Source of the DNA: Fidelibacterota bacterium
GTDB lineage: Bacteria > Fidelibacterota > Marinisomatia > Marinisomatales > UBA1611
Reading direction: 5' to 3'
Length of the DNA: 64,000 bases
Assembly: GCA_002708715.1 (NCBI GenBank)
Contig: PAPB01000039.1
Location: 41,195 to 105,194 of the forward strand
The position numbers and the translations under genes were made by a program. Positions 9,399-17,720 of this stretch are shown here, one piece after another. The notes under the pieces are model-generated. The model was given only the letters and a program-made list of their open reading frames with translations, was not told where the DNA came from and did no database searches. The stretch's first letter is position 1, and each line of letters begins with the position of its first letter.

Positions 9399-9695
9399 AT
9401 GCCCACTTACGAATATATATGTCATGATTGTGGAACTAGGTATGAACATTTTCAATCCATGTCTAGTCCTTCGCTTTCTTACCATCCAGGCTGTAAAAAG
9501 ATGGGTAAAAACGTTGAACGTTTGATTAGTGGTGGCACAGGATTGATATTTAAGGGAAGTGGTTTTTATTTAACTGATTATAAAAATAAAGTTAAGAACC
9601 CAAAAATAGATAAGAATAAAAAAGATAGCGCGAATGGTGTTAAAAAAGAAAAAAATAAATCGAAAGTGAAAAAAAAAGGAGATACTAATAAATGA
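9399..9695 (+). CDS. FmdB/CxxC zinc-ribbon small protein
   Basis: This 98-residue protein begins [12 protein letters not shown], the signature of FmdB-type putative regulatory zinc-ribbon proteins. The second knuckle of the ribbon appears degenerate: HPGCKKMG supplies one Cys rather than the usual CPxCG. The C terminus (from about residue 60) is a Lys/Asn-rich tail that could bind nucleic acid. It overlaps the following isocitrate dehydrogenase gene by 4 bases. The biochemical role of the family is poorly known. Confidence 0.8.
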   Translation: MPTYEYICHDCGTRYEHFQSMSSPSLSYHPGCKKMGKNVERLISGGTGLIFKGSGFYLTDYKNKVKNPKIDKNKKDSANGVKKEKNKSKVKKKGDTNK

Positions 9696-10918
9696 AGAAT
9701 TTTGAATCTATAAATATGGATAATGGATCTTTAATCGTGCCTGATAATCCTACTATCCCATTTATTGAAGGTGATGGAATTGGTCCTGATATTTGGGATT
9801 CTTCAGTTAAAGTATTTGATAGTGCTGTTGAAAAAGCATTTAATGGTTCTAAACAAATTAATTGGCTAGAAGTTTTTGCAGGAGAAAAAGCATTTAAGAA
9901 TACGGGTGATTGGTTGCCTCAGGATACCTTAGATTTAATTACAAAATATAAAATTGCAATTAAAGGACCATTGACAACACCAATAGGAGGAGGTATCAGA
10001 TCTTTAAATGTGGCATTAAGACAAAAATTAGATCTTTATGCTTGTGTGAGACCTGTAAGATGGTTTCAGGGTGTCCCCTCTCCAGTAAAAAAACCTAATC
10101 TCGTAGATATGATTATTTTTCGAGAAAATACAGAAGATATATATGCTGGAATTGAATGGATGAATGGTACCGAAGAAGTTGAAAAAGTAAAATTATTTCT
10201 AATAAAAGAAATGGGTGTGGAGAATATTAGATTTCCAAATAGTGTAAGTCTGGGATTAAAACCAGTATCGAAAGAAGGGACTATCAGGCTAGTGAAGTCG
10301 GCAATTGATGTTGCTCTTCAACAAAAAAGGAGTTCCCTTACTTTGGTCCATAAAGGTAATATAATGAAATTCACAGAAGGTGCTTTTAGAGATTGGGGGT
10401 ATGAAGTTGCAAAGAATCAATATGATTCTAAAGATCTTGATGGTGGTCCATGGCAAATAATTAATAAAGATGGTCATGAATTGATTATAAAAGATGTAAT
10501 AGCTGATGCTTTTCTTCAACAGATCCTATTAAGACCCTCAGAATATGATGTTATAGCCACACTAAATCTTAATGGTGATTATATATCCGATGCTCTTGCA
10601 GCTATTGTTGGAGGAATTGGTATAGCCCCTGGTGCAAATATAAATTATAATAGTGGCCATGCTATTTTTGAAGCTACTCATGGTACAGCTCCAAAATATG
10701 CAGGGAAAGATCAAGTCAATCCAAGTTCGGTTATTTTATCTGGTGTGATGATGTTTGAATATTTAGGATGGCAAGAAGTAGCAGATTTAATTATTAGAGG
10801 CATTGAAGGTGCTATAGATAAAAAACGTGTAACATATGATTTTCATAGACTTATGGAAGGTGCGACTAAATTAAAATGTTCAGAATTTGGAGATGAGATT
10901 ATAAAGAATATGGATTAG
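9692..10918 (+). CDS. icd: NADP-dependent isocitrate dehydrogenase
   Basis: Icd converts isocitrate to 2-oxoglutarate with CO2 release and NADPH formation in the TCA cycle. The 408-residue protein has the substrate loop [13 protein letters not shown] with the regulatory/substrate Ser, [48 protein letters not shown] and the cofactor motif [17 protein letters not shown]. These match the E. coli-type NADP enzyme rather than isopropylmalate dehydrogenase. The start overlaps the stop of the zinc-ribbon gene (ATGA). Confidence 0.95.
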   Translation: MKNFESINMDNGSLIVPDNPTIPFIEGDGIGPDIWDSSVKVFDSAVEKAFNGSKQINWLEVFAGEKAFKNTGDWLPQDTLDLITKYKIAIKGPLTTPIGGGIRSLNVALRQKLDLYACVRPVRWFQGVPSPVKKPNLVDMIIFRENTEDIYAGIEWMNGTEEVEKVKLFLIKEMGVENIRFPNSVSLGLKPVSKEGTIRLVKSAIDVALQQKRSSLTLVHKGNIMKFTEGAFRDWGYEVAKNQYDSKDLDGGPWQIINKDGHELIIKDVIADAFLQQILLRPSEYDVIATLNLNGDYISDALAAIVGGIGIAPGANINYNSGHAIFEATHGTAPKYAGKDQVNPSSVILSGVMMFEYLGWQEVADLIIRGIEGAIDKKRVTYDFHRLMEGATKLKCSEFGDEIIKNMD

Positions 10919-10965
10919 AATCTATATTCTATAATTTTTCCAATTAATTCATTGGATGATCTCTC

Positions 10966-11931
10966 ATGTTTATTGACCACACAAAAGTAGAGCTCATAGC
11001 AGGGTCAGGTGGCCGGGGTGCCATTCATTTTAGAAGAGAAAAATATATATCTAAAGGTGGACCTGATGGTGGTGATGGAGGACGTGGTGGGCATATTATT
11101 TTTAAGGTGGATTCTAATTTACATACTCTTCAAGATATTAAATATCAAAGAAAATATGCTGCAGGTGATGGAGCATCTGGTGGAGGCAATAGGAAAACTG
11201 GAAAAAATGGAAAAGATATAATAGTTTTTGTTCCTGAAGGCACTTTAATTAAAAATTCTGAAGATAAAACTATAGTTGCGGATCTTATTAATGATGGAGA
11301 AAATTTTTTAGTATGTAGTGGTGGGAAAGGTGGCCGAGGAAATATTAGATTTAAATCATCGACTAATCAATCACCAAGGAAAGCTCAACCTGGATTGCCT
11401 GGTGAATCTGGAATATTTGATATAGAATTAAAAGTGTTAGCAGATGTTGGGTTAGTTGGGTTACCAAACGCTGGTAAATCGACTTTATTATCTAGATTAT
11501 CCTCGGCAAGGCCGAAAATTGCAGATTATCCTTTTACAACATTGGAGCCAAAACTTGGTATAGTTAAATATGGTGATTTTAGTTCTTTTGTCATGGCTGA
11601 CATTCCTGGAATTATTAAAGGTGCAAGTAAAGGAAAAGGTCTTGGCCATCAATTTTTAAAGCATATAGAAAGAAACAAAATTCTTGTATATCTTATAGAT
11701 AGTACAGACCCTTCACCTTATACAACTTATAAAACATTAGAACAGGAGATTATTAATTTTAATAAAGATCTTATGATTAAAACTATGATAGTATGTAGAA
11801 CAAAATCGGATATTAAGCTCAATCCAAAAAGTGATTGGTCCAAAATTAATAAAGAGATTTTTGAAATATCATCCATAACTGGAGAAGGGTTAGATAATCT
11901 TATAGCCAAGATTGTTTCTGTCATTAATTAA
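10966..11931 (+). CDS. obg: Obg/CgtA ribosome-associated GTPase
   Basis: Obg is an essential GTPase in 50S maturation and stress response. The first ~158 residues form the glycine-rich Obg fold (GGDGGRGGHIIF, GGGNRKTGKNGKD, GGKGGRGNIRFKSSTNQSPR). The G domain has G1 GLPNAGKST (about 165-173), the TT of switch I in YPFTTLEPKLG, and G3 DIPGII. The G4 motif is TKSD rather than NKxD, and SSITGEGLD is G5. At 321 residues it lacks the variable C-terminal OCT extension, as in many Obg proteins. The substituted G4 Asn is worth noting because it normally contacts guanine. Confidence 0.95.
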   Translation: MFIDHTKVELIAGSGGRGAIHFRREKYISKGGPDGGDGGRGGHIIFKVDSNLHTLQDIKYQRKYAAGDGASGGGNRKTGKNGKDIIVFVPEGTLIKNSEDKTIVADLINDGENFLVCSGGKGGRGNIRFKSSTNQSPRKAQPGLPGESGIFDIELKVLADVGLVGLPNAGKSTLLSRLSSARPKIADYPFTTLEPKLGIVKYGDFSSFVMADIPGIIKGASKGKGLGHQFLKHIERNKILVYLIDSTDPSPYTTYKTLEQEIINFNKDLMIKTMIVCRTKSDIKLNPKSDWSKINKEIFEISSITGEGLDNLIAKIVSVIN

Positions 11932-12072
11932 AATAAAATATGATAGATGTAATGATATATGTTGTAATCTTTCTCACGAAAGAGTGATGAAATTTAATTT
12001 TGTATCTAAAATTATAATTCGTGTTTTTAGTATAGCCTATACTTCTTAATTTCTCGATATAAATAATATTAT

Positions 12073-12161
12073 GGAGAGGTGGCCGAGCGGCTTAAGGCGG
12101 CACCCTGCTAAGGTGTTTTAGGTGCAATATCCTAACGTGGGTTCGAATCCCACCCTCTCCG
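12073..12161 (+). tRNA. tRNA-Ser (anticodon GCU)
   Basis: The acceptor stem GGAGAGG (12073-12079) pairs with CCTCTCC (12154-12160), with discriminator G at 12161. The D arm (GGCCGAGCGGCTTAAGGC region) is class II. The anticodon stem is 12100-12104 / 12112-12116 with loop CTGCTAA and anticodon GCT at 12107-12109. The long variable arm (about 12117-12136) and the T arm GTGGGTTCGAATCCCAC complete a class II serine tRNA. The 3' CCA is not encoded. A 6-bp hairpin (11968-11983) lies in the otherwise featureless gap between obg and this tRNA. Confidence 0.97.
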
Positions 12162-12404
12162 CATTGCAGAATATGGTGAAAATTTTCTTAATAATAATAT
12201 GTTAGTAGTTTTTCTAGCTTTCATAATTTCATTTCGATAGGTATATTAATAATTATATGGTTTTAGTCTATTTATAATTGTTGTATTTAAATACAGCTTG
12301 TGTACATTTCGTACCTAAAATAATTATAGTAATATAGGATTATAATATAGTTACAATGAAAAAAAGGTTTTTTTAAAATAAAATAAATATGGGAAATATA
12401 TAAA
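12162..12404 (+). other. AT-rich leader region before the cold-shock gene
   Basis: This 243-base gap between tRNA-Ser and the cold-shock gene has no convincing ORF. A very short reading frame (MKKRFF, starting at 12357) precedes the cold-shock start but has no clear ribosome-binding site. Cold-shock genes often carry long 5' untranslated regions that change fold with temperature. The space permits one, but I cannot identify conserved elements here. Confidence 0.3.
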
Positions 12405-12617
12405 ATGAGCAAATTAAAGGAAGCAACAGTAAAGTGGTTTAACGATGCAAAAGGTTATGGATTTTTAACTCCAGATGATGGTGGAAAAGATTTATTTGTG
12501 CATATGAGTGAAATTAAAATGGATGGATTTAAAACATTAAAAGAGGGGCAAAAAGTTGATTATGAAGAAGGCTCTACTGATAAAGGTCCTTGTGCAACTA
12601 ATGTTATACCAAAGTAA
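12405..12617 (+). CDS. Cold-shock domain protein (CspA family)
   Basis: This 70-residue single cold-shock domain binds single-stranded RNA or DNA and acts as an RNA chaperone. RNP1 (KGYGFL) and RNP2 (LFVHMS) are both present, with the starting [11 protein letters not shown] block and the ending GPCATNV block typical of CspA. The length is exactly that of the family. It is the first gene after a 243-base AT-rich gap and is followed after 35 bases by a small unknown gene in the same direction. Confidence 0.95.
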   Translation: MSKLKEATVKWFNDAKGYGFLTPDDGGKDLFVHMSEIKMDGFKTLKEGQKVDYEEGSTDKGPCATNVIPK

Positions 12618-12652
12618 TAATTTTACTTTTTTAATAAAGAGGAATATTCATT

Positions 12653-12970
12653 ATGTATTATGATGATATTAATGTGACAAAAAGAAAAACTATTACAAAT
12701 GGAGAAAAGTACGATTTTTTCATATATGATATGCTTCCACTTGAAAAAGAGTTTTCAAATGGTAAATTTGGTAAAGGTGATACAGTAATCAGTAAAATAA
12801 AACACTATAAAATGGTAGATGATGAAAGTGGAGATATGTTAGAGGTGAAGCTTAGATGCTCAAAAAAAATAGATGATGCTATGGATGGGCTTACACCAAA
12901 AGAAAGTACTGAGGTATTTAAAAAATGTTTAAAAGAACTAGAGAATAGAGGTTTAGTAATTGATAAATAA
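12653..12970 (+). CDS. Small soluble protein of unknown function
   Basis: This is a 105-residue soluble protein with no signal peptide or TM segment. The first half is beta-like (TITNGEKYDFFIYDM, GDTVISKIKHYKMVDD) and the second half helical (PKESTEVFKKCLKELENRG). A GAGG ribosome-binding site (12639-12642) lies in front of the ATG. I do not recognise the family. It follows the cold-shock gene closely and could be cotranscribed with it. Confidence 0.65.
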   Translation: MYYDDINVTKRKTITNGEKYDFFIYDMLPLEKEFSNGKFGKGDTVISKIKHYKMVDDESGDMLEVKLRCSKKIDDAMDGLTPKESTEVFKKCLKELENRGLVIDK

Positions 12971-13139
12971 GTTTAGTGATATTTAAAATACTTATTCATC
13001 TTTTAACCTTATTATATTTATTGTTTCTCTTCCCAATGCTATTCGCATATCTTCCTAATATCTAATTACTTGGTTTTATAATTAATGAAAACGTGACATC
13101 AGGTTAATGTCTCTTTTATTTAAAGATTGGTAGAAAAAT

Positions 13140-13724
13140 ATGAGATTAATATTGCACGTATTATTTTTATTACATTTTATCAATTGTGGTCAGGTATCAA
13201 AAAGTGAAGAATTTCCTACGTTGATTTTTAGGAAGAGTCAATTATTGGCTGATCATTTAATTGAATATGATAACCTGTCATTGTATATATCCTCTAATTT
13301 TGAGAAGCTTGTTGGCAAAAAATACATTAGTATTGAAAATAAACTGGAATCTATAGATAATAGTTATTTTAATACAGATGTTTTAGGAATCTATCAAAAT
13401 TCAAATGGTATGGTATGTATTATTTCATCCATTAGTGGCAAGAATCAGATATATCAGAGTTTGGATAAAGATTTTGAAGAAATCCTTGCTAGGGGATCAA
13501 TTAATCAAGAGTCTGTGAGAGGCCAATTTCTTGTAAATGGTATTGAGACTGTACAGTTTATTACAAATCAAGGTAAAATTATAAATTATAAATTATATAT
13601 TGATGTGTTAAATAATACATGTTTTCAAATTGACTATTTTATTCCAAATGAAAATTTTATTAAATTTGAACCTGTGATGGAGGCTTCAATATCCAGCATA
13701 TCATTAAAAAGGAAAAAAACATGA
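13140..13724 (+). CDS. Putative lipoprotein of unknown function
   Basis: This 194-residue protein has an N-terminal hydrophobic segment ending FINCG, a weak lipobox with the acceptor Cys at residue 16. The mature part is mixed alpha/beta with no motif I recognise. It overlaps the next lipoprotein gene by 4 bases (ATGA), so the two are probably translated together. The 169-base gap upstream contains only a small GACAT/ATGTC hairpin (13095-13111). Confidence 0.65.
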   Translation: MRLILHVLFLLHFINCGQVSKSEEFPTLIFRKSQLLADHLIEYDNLSLYISSNFEKLVGKKYISIENKLESIDNSYFNTDVLGIYQNSNGMVCIISSISGKNQIYQSLDKDFEEILARGSINQESVRGQFLVNGIETVQFITNQGKIINYKLYIDVLNNTCFQIDYFIPNENFIKFEPVMEASISSISLKRKKT

Positions 13725-14014
13725 AGAAGAAGATTATAGTTTTAACATTATTAATGGTTTTTACTGCTTGTGCAACGCATACACATGTAGTTGGTGATGG
13801 ACCATCTACTGGCTTAACAGAGACCAAAAGACAGTATTATCTTTTGTTTGGTTTAGTTCCATTGAATCAGGTAGATACAAAGGCGATGGTAGGAGATGCA
13901 ACTGATTTTAAAATAGAAACTGGTCAACAGGCTATTGATGTTGTAATTGGAATGGCAGCTGGTTTGATTATTCCAACAACTGTTACTAGTAGAACAGTGA
14001 CCGTAACCAAATAA
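13721..14014 (+). CDS. Small Bor/Iss-like lipoprotein
   Basis: This 97-residue lipoprotein has a clear signal (MKKKIIVLTLLMVFTAC, lipidated Cys at residue 17). The rest is arranged like Bor-family proteins: a short polar stretch, a hydrophobic strand (YYLLFGLVPLNQVD), a T/V-rich segment and a hydrophobic C-terminal region (DVVIGMAAGLIIPTTVTSRTVTV). Bor-like proteins are outer-membrane lipoproteins, first described in lambda lysogens, but chromosomal relatives are common and nothing phage-like surrounds this one. The match is by layout rather than strong motif. Confidence 0.6.
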   Translation: MKKKIIVLTLLMVFTACATHTHVVGDGPSTGLTETKRQYYLLFGLVPLNQVDTKAMVGDATDFKIETGQQAIDVVIGMAAGLIIPTTVTSRTVTVTK

Positions 14015-14037
14015 CCTTTTGATATATTTTACAATCA

Positions 14038-14060
14038 AAAACCCCGCTATGCGGGGTTTT
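14038..14060 (+). terminator. Rho-independent terminator after the lipoprotein pair
   Basis: A perfect inverted repeat AAAACCCCGC / GCGGGGTTTT with loop TAT lies 24 bases after the lipoprotein stop and ends in a T run. The symmetric A and T tails mean it could also work on the other strand, but only plus-strand genes precede it. Confidence 0.88.
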
Positions 14061-14091
14061 GTGTTTTTAGACTAAAAAAGATACAAGTATA

Positions 14092-14550
14092 ATGACAGAA
14101 GATAAAACTATTATTATTTACACTGATGGTGCCTGCAAGGGGAATCCAGGAATTGGAGGTTGGGGTGCATTAATTAAAAATTCTGATAATGTTAAAGAAT
14201 TAAAGGGCTTTCAATTAGATACGACTAATAATAAGATGGAGCTAATTGCAGTAATAGAGGCATTGAAAACAATCGATAATTATATAAATATCAAAATTGT
14301 TACTGATTCTAAGTATGTTAAAAATGGTATTAGTCAATGGATTTTGAATTGGAAAAAAAATGGATGGATGACATCAGCAAAAAAACCAGTAAAGAATAAA
14401 GAATTATGGCAGAAATTAGATTCCTTAGTAAATAGTTTTAATATTGAGTGGGAATGGGTTAAAGGGCACTCTGGTCACCCAGGTAATGAGCGCGCAGATC
14501 AATTAGCTAATGAAGCTATTTTAGAGTCCTCTAATAGAAATAGTGCTTAA
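14092..14550 (+). CDS. rnhA: Ribonuclease HI
   Basis: RNase HI cleaves the RNA strand of RNA-DNA hybrids. The 152-residue protein carries all four catalytic acids: D12 in IYTDGACKGNPG, E50 in TTNNKMEL, D72 in VTDSKYV and D136 in NERADQLA, plus the loop His in VKGHSGHPGN. There is a basic handle region (NWKKNGWMTSAKKPVKNKELW). It follows the terminator at 14038-14060 and so begins a new transcription unit. Confidence 0.95.
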   Translation: MTEDKTIIIYTDGACKGNPGIGGWGALIKNSDNVKELKGFQLDTTNNKMELIAVIEALKTIDNYINIKIVTDSKYVKNGISQWILNWKKNGWMTSAKKPVKNKELWQKLDSLVNSFNIEWEWVKGHSGHPGNERADQLANEAILESSNRNSA

Positions 14551-14573
14551 TATACTTTTTAAAAAATAATAGG

Positions 14574-14804
14574 ATGAATATGTCTTTAAAATTATTGGCG
14601 CAACTTTCTCATTTTATTACTATGATGTTTGGAGTGGCTTTAGGTATTTCAATGTGTATTTGGTATCAGTTTAAAGTAAATTTTTTTATTGATAAGCTTA
14701 CACCTTTTATAATAAGTCTAGTTATTATAAGTGGATGTTTGAGAATATTTACTTTAGTGATTTGGAAAAAAAATAATTACCATTTAAAATTTTTTGATAA
14801 TTAA
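14574..14804 (+). CDS. Small two-TM membrane protein
   Basis: This 76-residue protein has two hydrophobic segments (about residues 12-34 and 40-62), predicting a hairpin in the inner membrane with short charged ends. I do not recognise the family. It sits 23 bases after rnhA and 9 bases before the next secreted protein gene. The signal rests on ORF placement and hydrophobicity only. Confidence 0.55.
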   Translation: MNMSLKLLAQLSHFITMMFGVALGISMCIWYQFKVNFFIDKLTPFIISLVIISGCLRIFTLVIWKKNNYHLKFFDN

Positions 14805-14813
14805 TCTAATAGA

Positions 14814-15851
14814 GTGTGTAAAAAATTAATTAAAATTATATTTTTTGTTATTTGTTTTAGTTTTAGTCAAATCACAACTTCAATTTTTGGTGATATTGCT
14901 AAAAACGATCCTCTAGAATTATTAGATATACGCACCTGCCCTGATTATGTTGATTCATGTTTATATGTATGTAGTGATGGGGTTAATCAATTGTGCCATC
15001 CAGAAGATTTATATGCAATTGAAATTGATACTAGTGAAAATAATGAACACACAGATGGTTCACGCTATAGAATATATTTTCCTTGGCAATATGATGGTAT
15101 GACTGCAGATAAGTTTACTGTTACTGCTTCATGGCCTTGCTTAAGCCCTACAGCAGTTTATGCTAGTGGTAACTATGCTTACTGGGATATTTATGGTAAC
15201 GGTGATTGTCCTGGAACTGTACAAGGATCTATTTGGTATGGTGATAATTGTCAGGATAGTGACGGGAATATAGGATCAGAAGATTGTAAAGAATTAGTTG
15301 GTCGCTTTTGTTTTGTAGTAGGTGATACACTTAATTGGTCTGAAAATGCAGATCAAAGTATTAGTACAGATGTATGTGATGCATGTTGGATGTCTTCACC
15401 TGCATGGAGCTATTATGATTTAGGACCATACTCTGATAGCTTGATGTCGCCAGCGTATTGTGAAGTTTATGATCATTGTCATCACAGTGCTTCTGATAGC
15501 ACATTATGCGGAGTTGGTTATTTAGACGGTACTGATTCTAGTTCAATATCTATAACTCAGATAAAGAATGTTTTAGAATATTATTCATTAAATAATTATC
15601 CAAACCCTTTTAATGCATCAACTAATATTTCTTATGATGTCCCAAAAGAAAACTTTATAAATATAGTAATATATGATATTAGAGGCATTAGTATCATAGA
15701 AATAGTTAATAGATTTCATCATGCTGGTCAATATAAAATAGATTGGAACGGGAAAAATAAATATGGGAAATCAGTACCAGCTGGTATGTATTTTTCTGTA
15801 TTAAAGGCTAGTGATTATTCTTTGTCTAAAAAATTATTGTTACTTAAATAA
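14814..15851 (+). CDS. Secreted protein with PNPFN C-terminal sorting domain
   Basis: The 345-residue product starts with a signal peptide after a GTG at 14814. Residues 25-255 are a Cys- and Asp-rich region (about 18 Cys, e.g. RTCPDYVDSCLYVCSDG) that probably forms disulfides and could bind Ca2+, but I recognise no enzyme motif. From about residue 262, NYPNPFN opens an 80-residue FlgD-Ig-like tail ending in a basic KKLLLLK. Such tails direct surface attachment or type IX-like secretion in Bacteroidetes-related phyla. The ribosome-binding site is poor. Confidence 0.75.
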   Translation: MCKKLIKIIFFVICFSFSQITTSIFGDIAKNDPLELLDIRTCPDYVDSCLYVCSDGVNQLCHPEDLYAIEIDTSENNEHTDGSRYRIYFPWQYDGMTADKFTVTASWPCLSPTAVYASGNYAYWDIYGNGDCPGTVQGSIWYGDNCQDSDGNIGSEDCKELVGRFCFVVGDTLNWSENADQSISTDVCDACWMSSPAWSYYDLGPYSDSLMSPAYCEVYDHCHHSASDSTLCGVGYLDGTDSSSISITQIKNVLEYYSLNNYPNPFNASTNISYDVPKENFINIVIYDIRGISIIEIVNRFHHAGQYKIDWNGKNKYGKSVPAGMYFSVLKASDYSLSKKLLLLK

Positions 15852-15902
15852 TCATAATATTAACTAGTTAGGTATATTTAATTATATAAGTTATTAATAT
15901 CA

Positions 15903-17021
15903 ATGTTTAGCATTAAAAGCTTAATAAAGGTTATTGCTTATTTTATATTGATAGGAGCATTTATTATCATAGCTTTTATTAATATAAGTCCTGAGCTTGG
16001 GGGAAATCCTTCAAAAAATAAAAGAAAAATCTATGAAACGTTTAAGAATTATAAGAATGGGGAATTCCATAATTTAGAATTGTATCAAACAATGACAGGT
16101 GAAATGTCAATGACAGAGTTTTTTAGAAATGATTCTAATCGACGACCTATCGTAGACATAATACCAGAAAAAATTGATATAAAAGATTTTTCTAAAATTC
16201 AATTTGATAAAATAAAAATATCTTGGTTAGGTCATTCAGCATTTATATTAAATATTAACGGGAATATAATCCTTCTAGATCCTATGTTAGGTGATTATGC
16301 AGCTCCAATACCGATTCCTTCTTTGGAAAGATATAACAGTGAGAGTCCTTTAAATGTAGATGAAATAAAGGAAATTAGTGCTGTAATATTTTCTCATGAT
16401 CACTATGATCATTTAAATTACCCTACTATTAAAAAAATAAAGAATAAGGTTAAAAAATACTTTGTTCCACATGGAATGGGAAGCCATCTTATGAATTGGG
16501 GGATTGAAAGTGAGAAAATTATTGAGCTTAATTGGGAAGAAAGTGTAGTATTTAATGATATTGAATTTGTTTGTTTGCCTGCGTTACATTTTTCTGGAAG
16601 AGGGATCTTCAATAAAAATAGTACGCTGTGGGCTTCATGGGCCTTTAAAAGTGATAAAGTTAAAATTTATTTTAGTGGAGATAGTGGATATGGTAATCAC
16701 TTTAAAAATATTGGAAATGTACATGGCCCATTTGATTTAACGTTGATTGATTGTGGACAATATAATGTAGCTTGGAAATATTCACATATGTTTCCTGAAC
16801 AAGCAATTCAAGCAGCAAAAGATTTAAAAAGTGAATACTTTATGCCTATTCATTGGGGTGCATTCACACTATCTACTCATTCGTGGACCGAGCCTGTTAT
16901 CAGTGCTTTAGATTATGCAGAAAGCTCAAATCAGAAAATTGTGACTCCCAGAATAGGGCAAGTGTTTTATATACCAAATGAATTGAATGTAGATGGTGAT
17001 TTTTGGTGGAGAAAATTTTGA
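15903..17021 (+). CDS. Metallo-beta-lactamase-fold hydrolase (NAPE-PLD/UlaG-like)
   Basis: The 372-residue protein has an N-terminal TM anchor (about 13-33) and an MBL-fold domain. WLGHSAFIL and IILLDPML lead to the metal motif HDHYDH (H165-H170), with later FSGDSGYG and PIHWGAF motifs. This arrangement matches the N-acylphosphatidylethanolamine phospholipase D/RomA-like group rather than beta-lactamases. A zinc-dependent phosphodiesterase acting on phospholipids is a fair guess; substrate is unproven. A TTG start for the next frame overlaps its stop codon (TTGA). Confidence 0.85.
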   Translation: MFSIKSLIKVIAYFILIGAFIIIAFINISPELGGNPSKNKRKIYETFKNYKNGEFHNLELYQTMTGEMSMTEFFRNDSNRRPIVDIIPEKIDIKDFSKIQFDKIKISWLGHSAFILNINGNIILLDPMLGDYAAPIPIPSLERYNSESPLNVDEIKEISAVIFSHDHYDHLNYPTIKKIKNKVKKYFVPHGMGSHLMNWGIESEKIIELNWEESVVFNDIEFVCLPALHFSGRGIFNKNSTLWASWAFKSDKVKIYFSGDSGYGNHFKNIGNVHGPFDLTLIDCGQYNVAWKYSHMFPEQAIQAAKDLKSEYFMPIHWGAFTLSTHSWTEPVISALDYAESSNQKIVTPRIGQVFYIPNELNVDGDFWWRKF

Positions 17022-17355
17022 AAATTTTTTTAATATTAAGAATTATTGGTTTATTACATATTTTGGCTGGTTTTTTTCTATTTGGTTTTATTCTTATGCG
17101 GATCAGATTTCATTTCAAATGATTGGCGCACTATTACTTGAAATTATGCCATGGTTTAAAACGCCAGTTACTGTTTTAAATGCGATGAATTTAGTTATAA
17201 GGATTTTGCTCATCCTTGCAAGTGCTCTAAAGGATATTTGGTCAATGAAACTTATTTTATTGGTTGAGGTATATTTAATGTGCTGTATTTTTCTTGGCGC
17301 AATATTTAATTATTTTTCATTTTTTCAGCAATCGGTTCCCCATTCATTATCATAG
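17018..17355 (+). CDS. Small membrane protein readable only with a -1 frameshift
   Basis: From TTG 17018, overlapping the previous stop, the frame encodes a good TM segment (KIFLILRIIGLLHILAGFF) but ends at 17122. The frame one base back continues without break to 17355 and encodes three more hydrophobic segments (SFQMIGALLLEIM, VIRILLILASAL, LILLVEVYLMCCIFLG). The switch point fits the T7 run at 17071-17077, in-frame as T TTT TTT, a classic -1 slippery heptamer. Joined there, the product is about 112 residues with 3-4 TM helices. The alternative is a missing T in the assembly, or a start of the second frame inside the upstream gene at 16993, whose first residues only shadow that gene. Confidence 0.5.
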
Positions 17356-17426
17356 TAATGATATTAATCAATTTGGCTATGGATATTATTATGGTAGATA
17401 ATGTGAGCTAATTAGCTTTTTGTTAT

Positions 17427-17630
17427 TTAATAATTATTTGAGAGTTGATGCTTTCGGATAATTACGAAAAAAATAATAATGCTTGTAGTCCAAACAATGC
17501 TTATAAGTGAGCAGGCTAAAATTGAAAGTCCATGAATACCCAAGTGTAAAATTAAAGTTATTATAAGATACAGTGTAAATATTAAGAACCCTTTATCTAG
17601 TAAAACTCTTATTTTTAGGGGATTTTTCAT
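17427..17630 (-). CDS. Possible small two-TM membrane protein
   Basis: This minus-strand frame encodes 67 residues with two hydrophobic stretches (about 14-33 and 36-58) and basic ends. There is no clear ribosome-binding site. It lies alone in the 365-base gap between the frameshifted membrane gene and the MORN protein. Hydrophobic codons arise easily in AT-rich DNA, so this may not be a gene. Confidence 0.35.
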   Translation of the reverse strand: MKNPLKIRVLLDKGFLIFTLYLIITLILHLGIHGLSILACSLISIVWTTSIIIFFVIIRKHQLSNNY

Positions 17631-17720
17631 GGAATAAATTTATAATGAATGATAAATGTCTAATGTTGACAGGGGTCACATTTCTTATTGATTATAATAG
17701 AAATTAAGGATTTGGAAATT

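Noticed and set aside
12357..12377. Six-residue leader peptide (MKKRFF) before the cold-shock gene
   Set aside because: No ribosome-binding site and no regulatory codon pattern; short frames of this size are common by chance.
13095..13111. GACAT/ATGTC hairpin as a terminator
   Set aside because: Only five base pairs in AT-rich DNA with no convincing T tract placement; it could easily arise by chance.
16993..17355. ATG/GTG-type start at 16993 for the small membrane protein
   Set aside because: The first ~28 residues lie inside the MBL gene and in the shadow of the better TM frame starting at 17018; a frameshift explains both halves.
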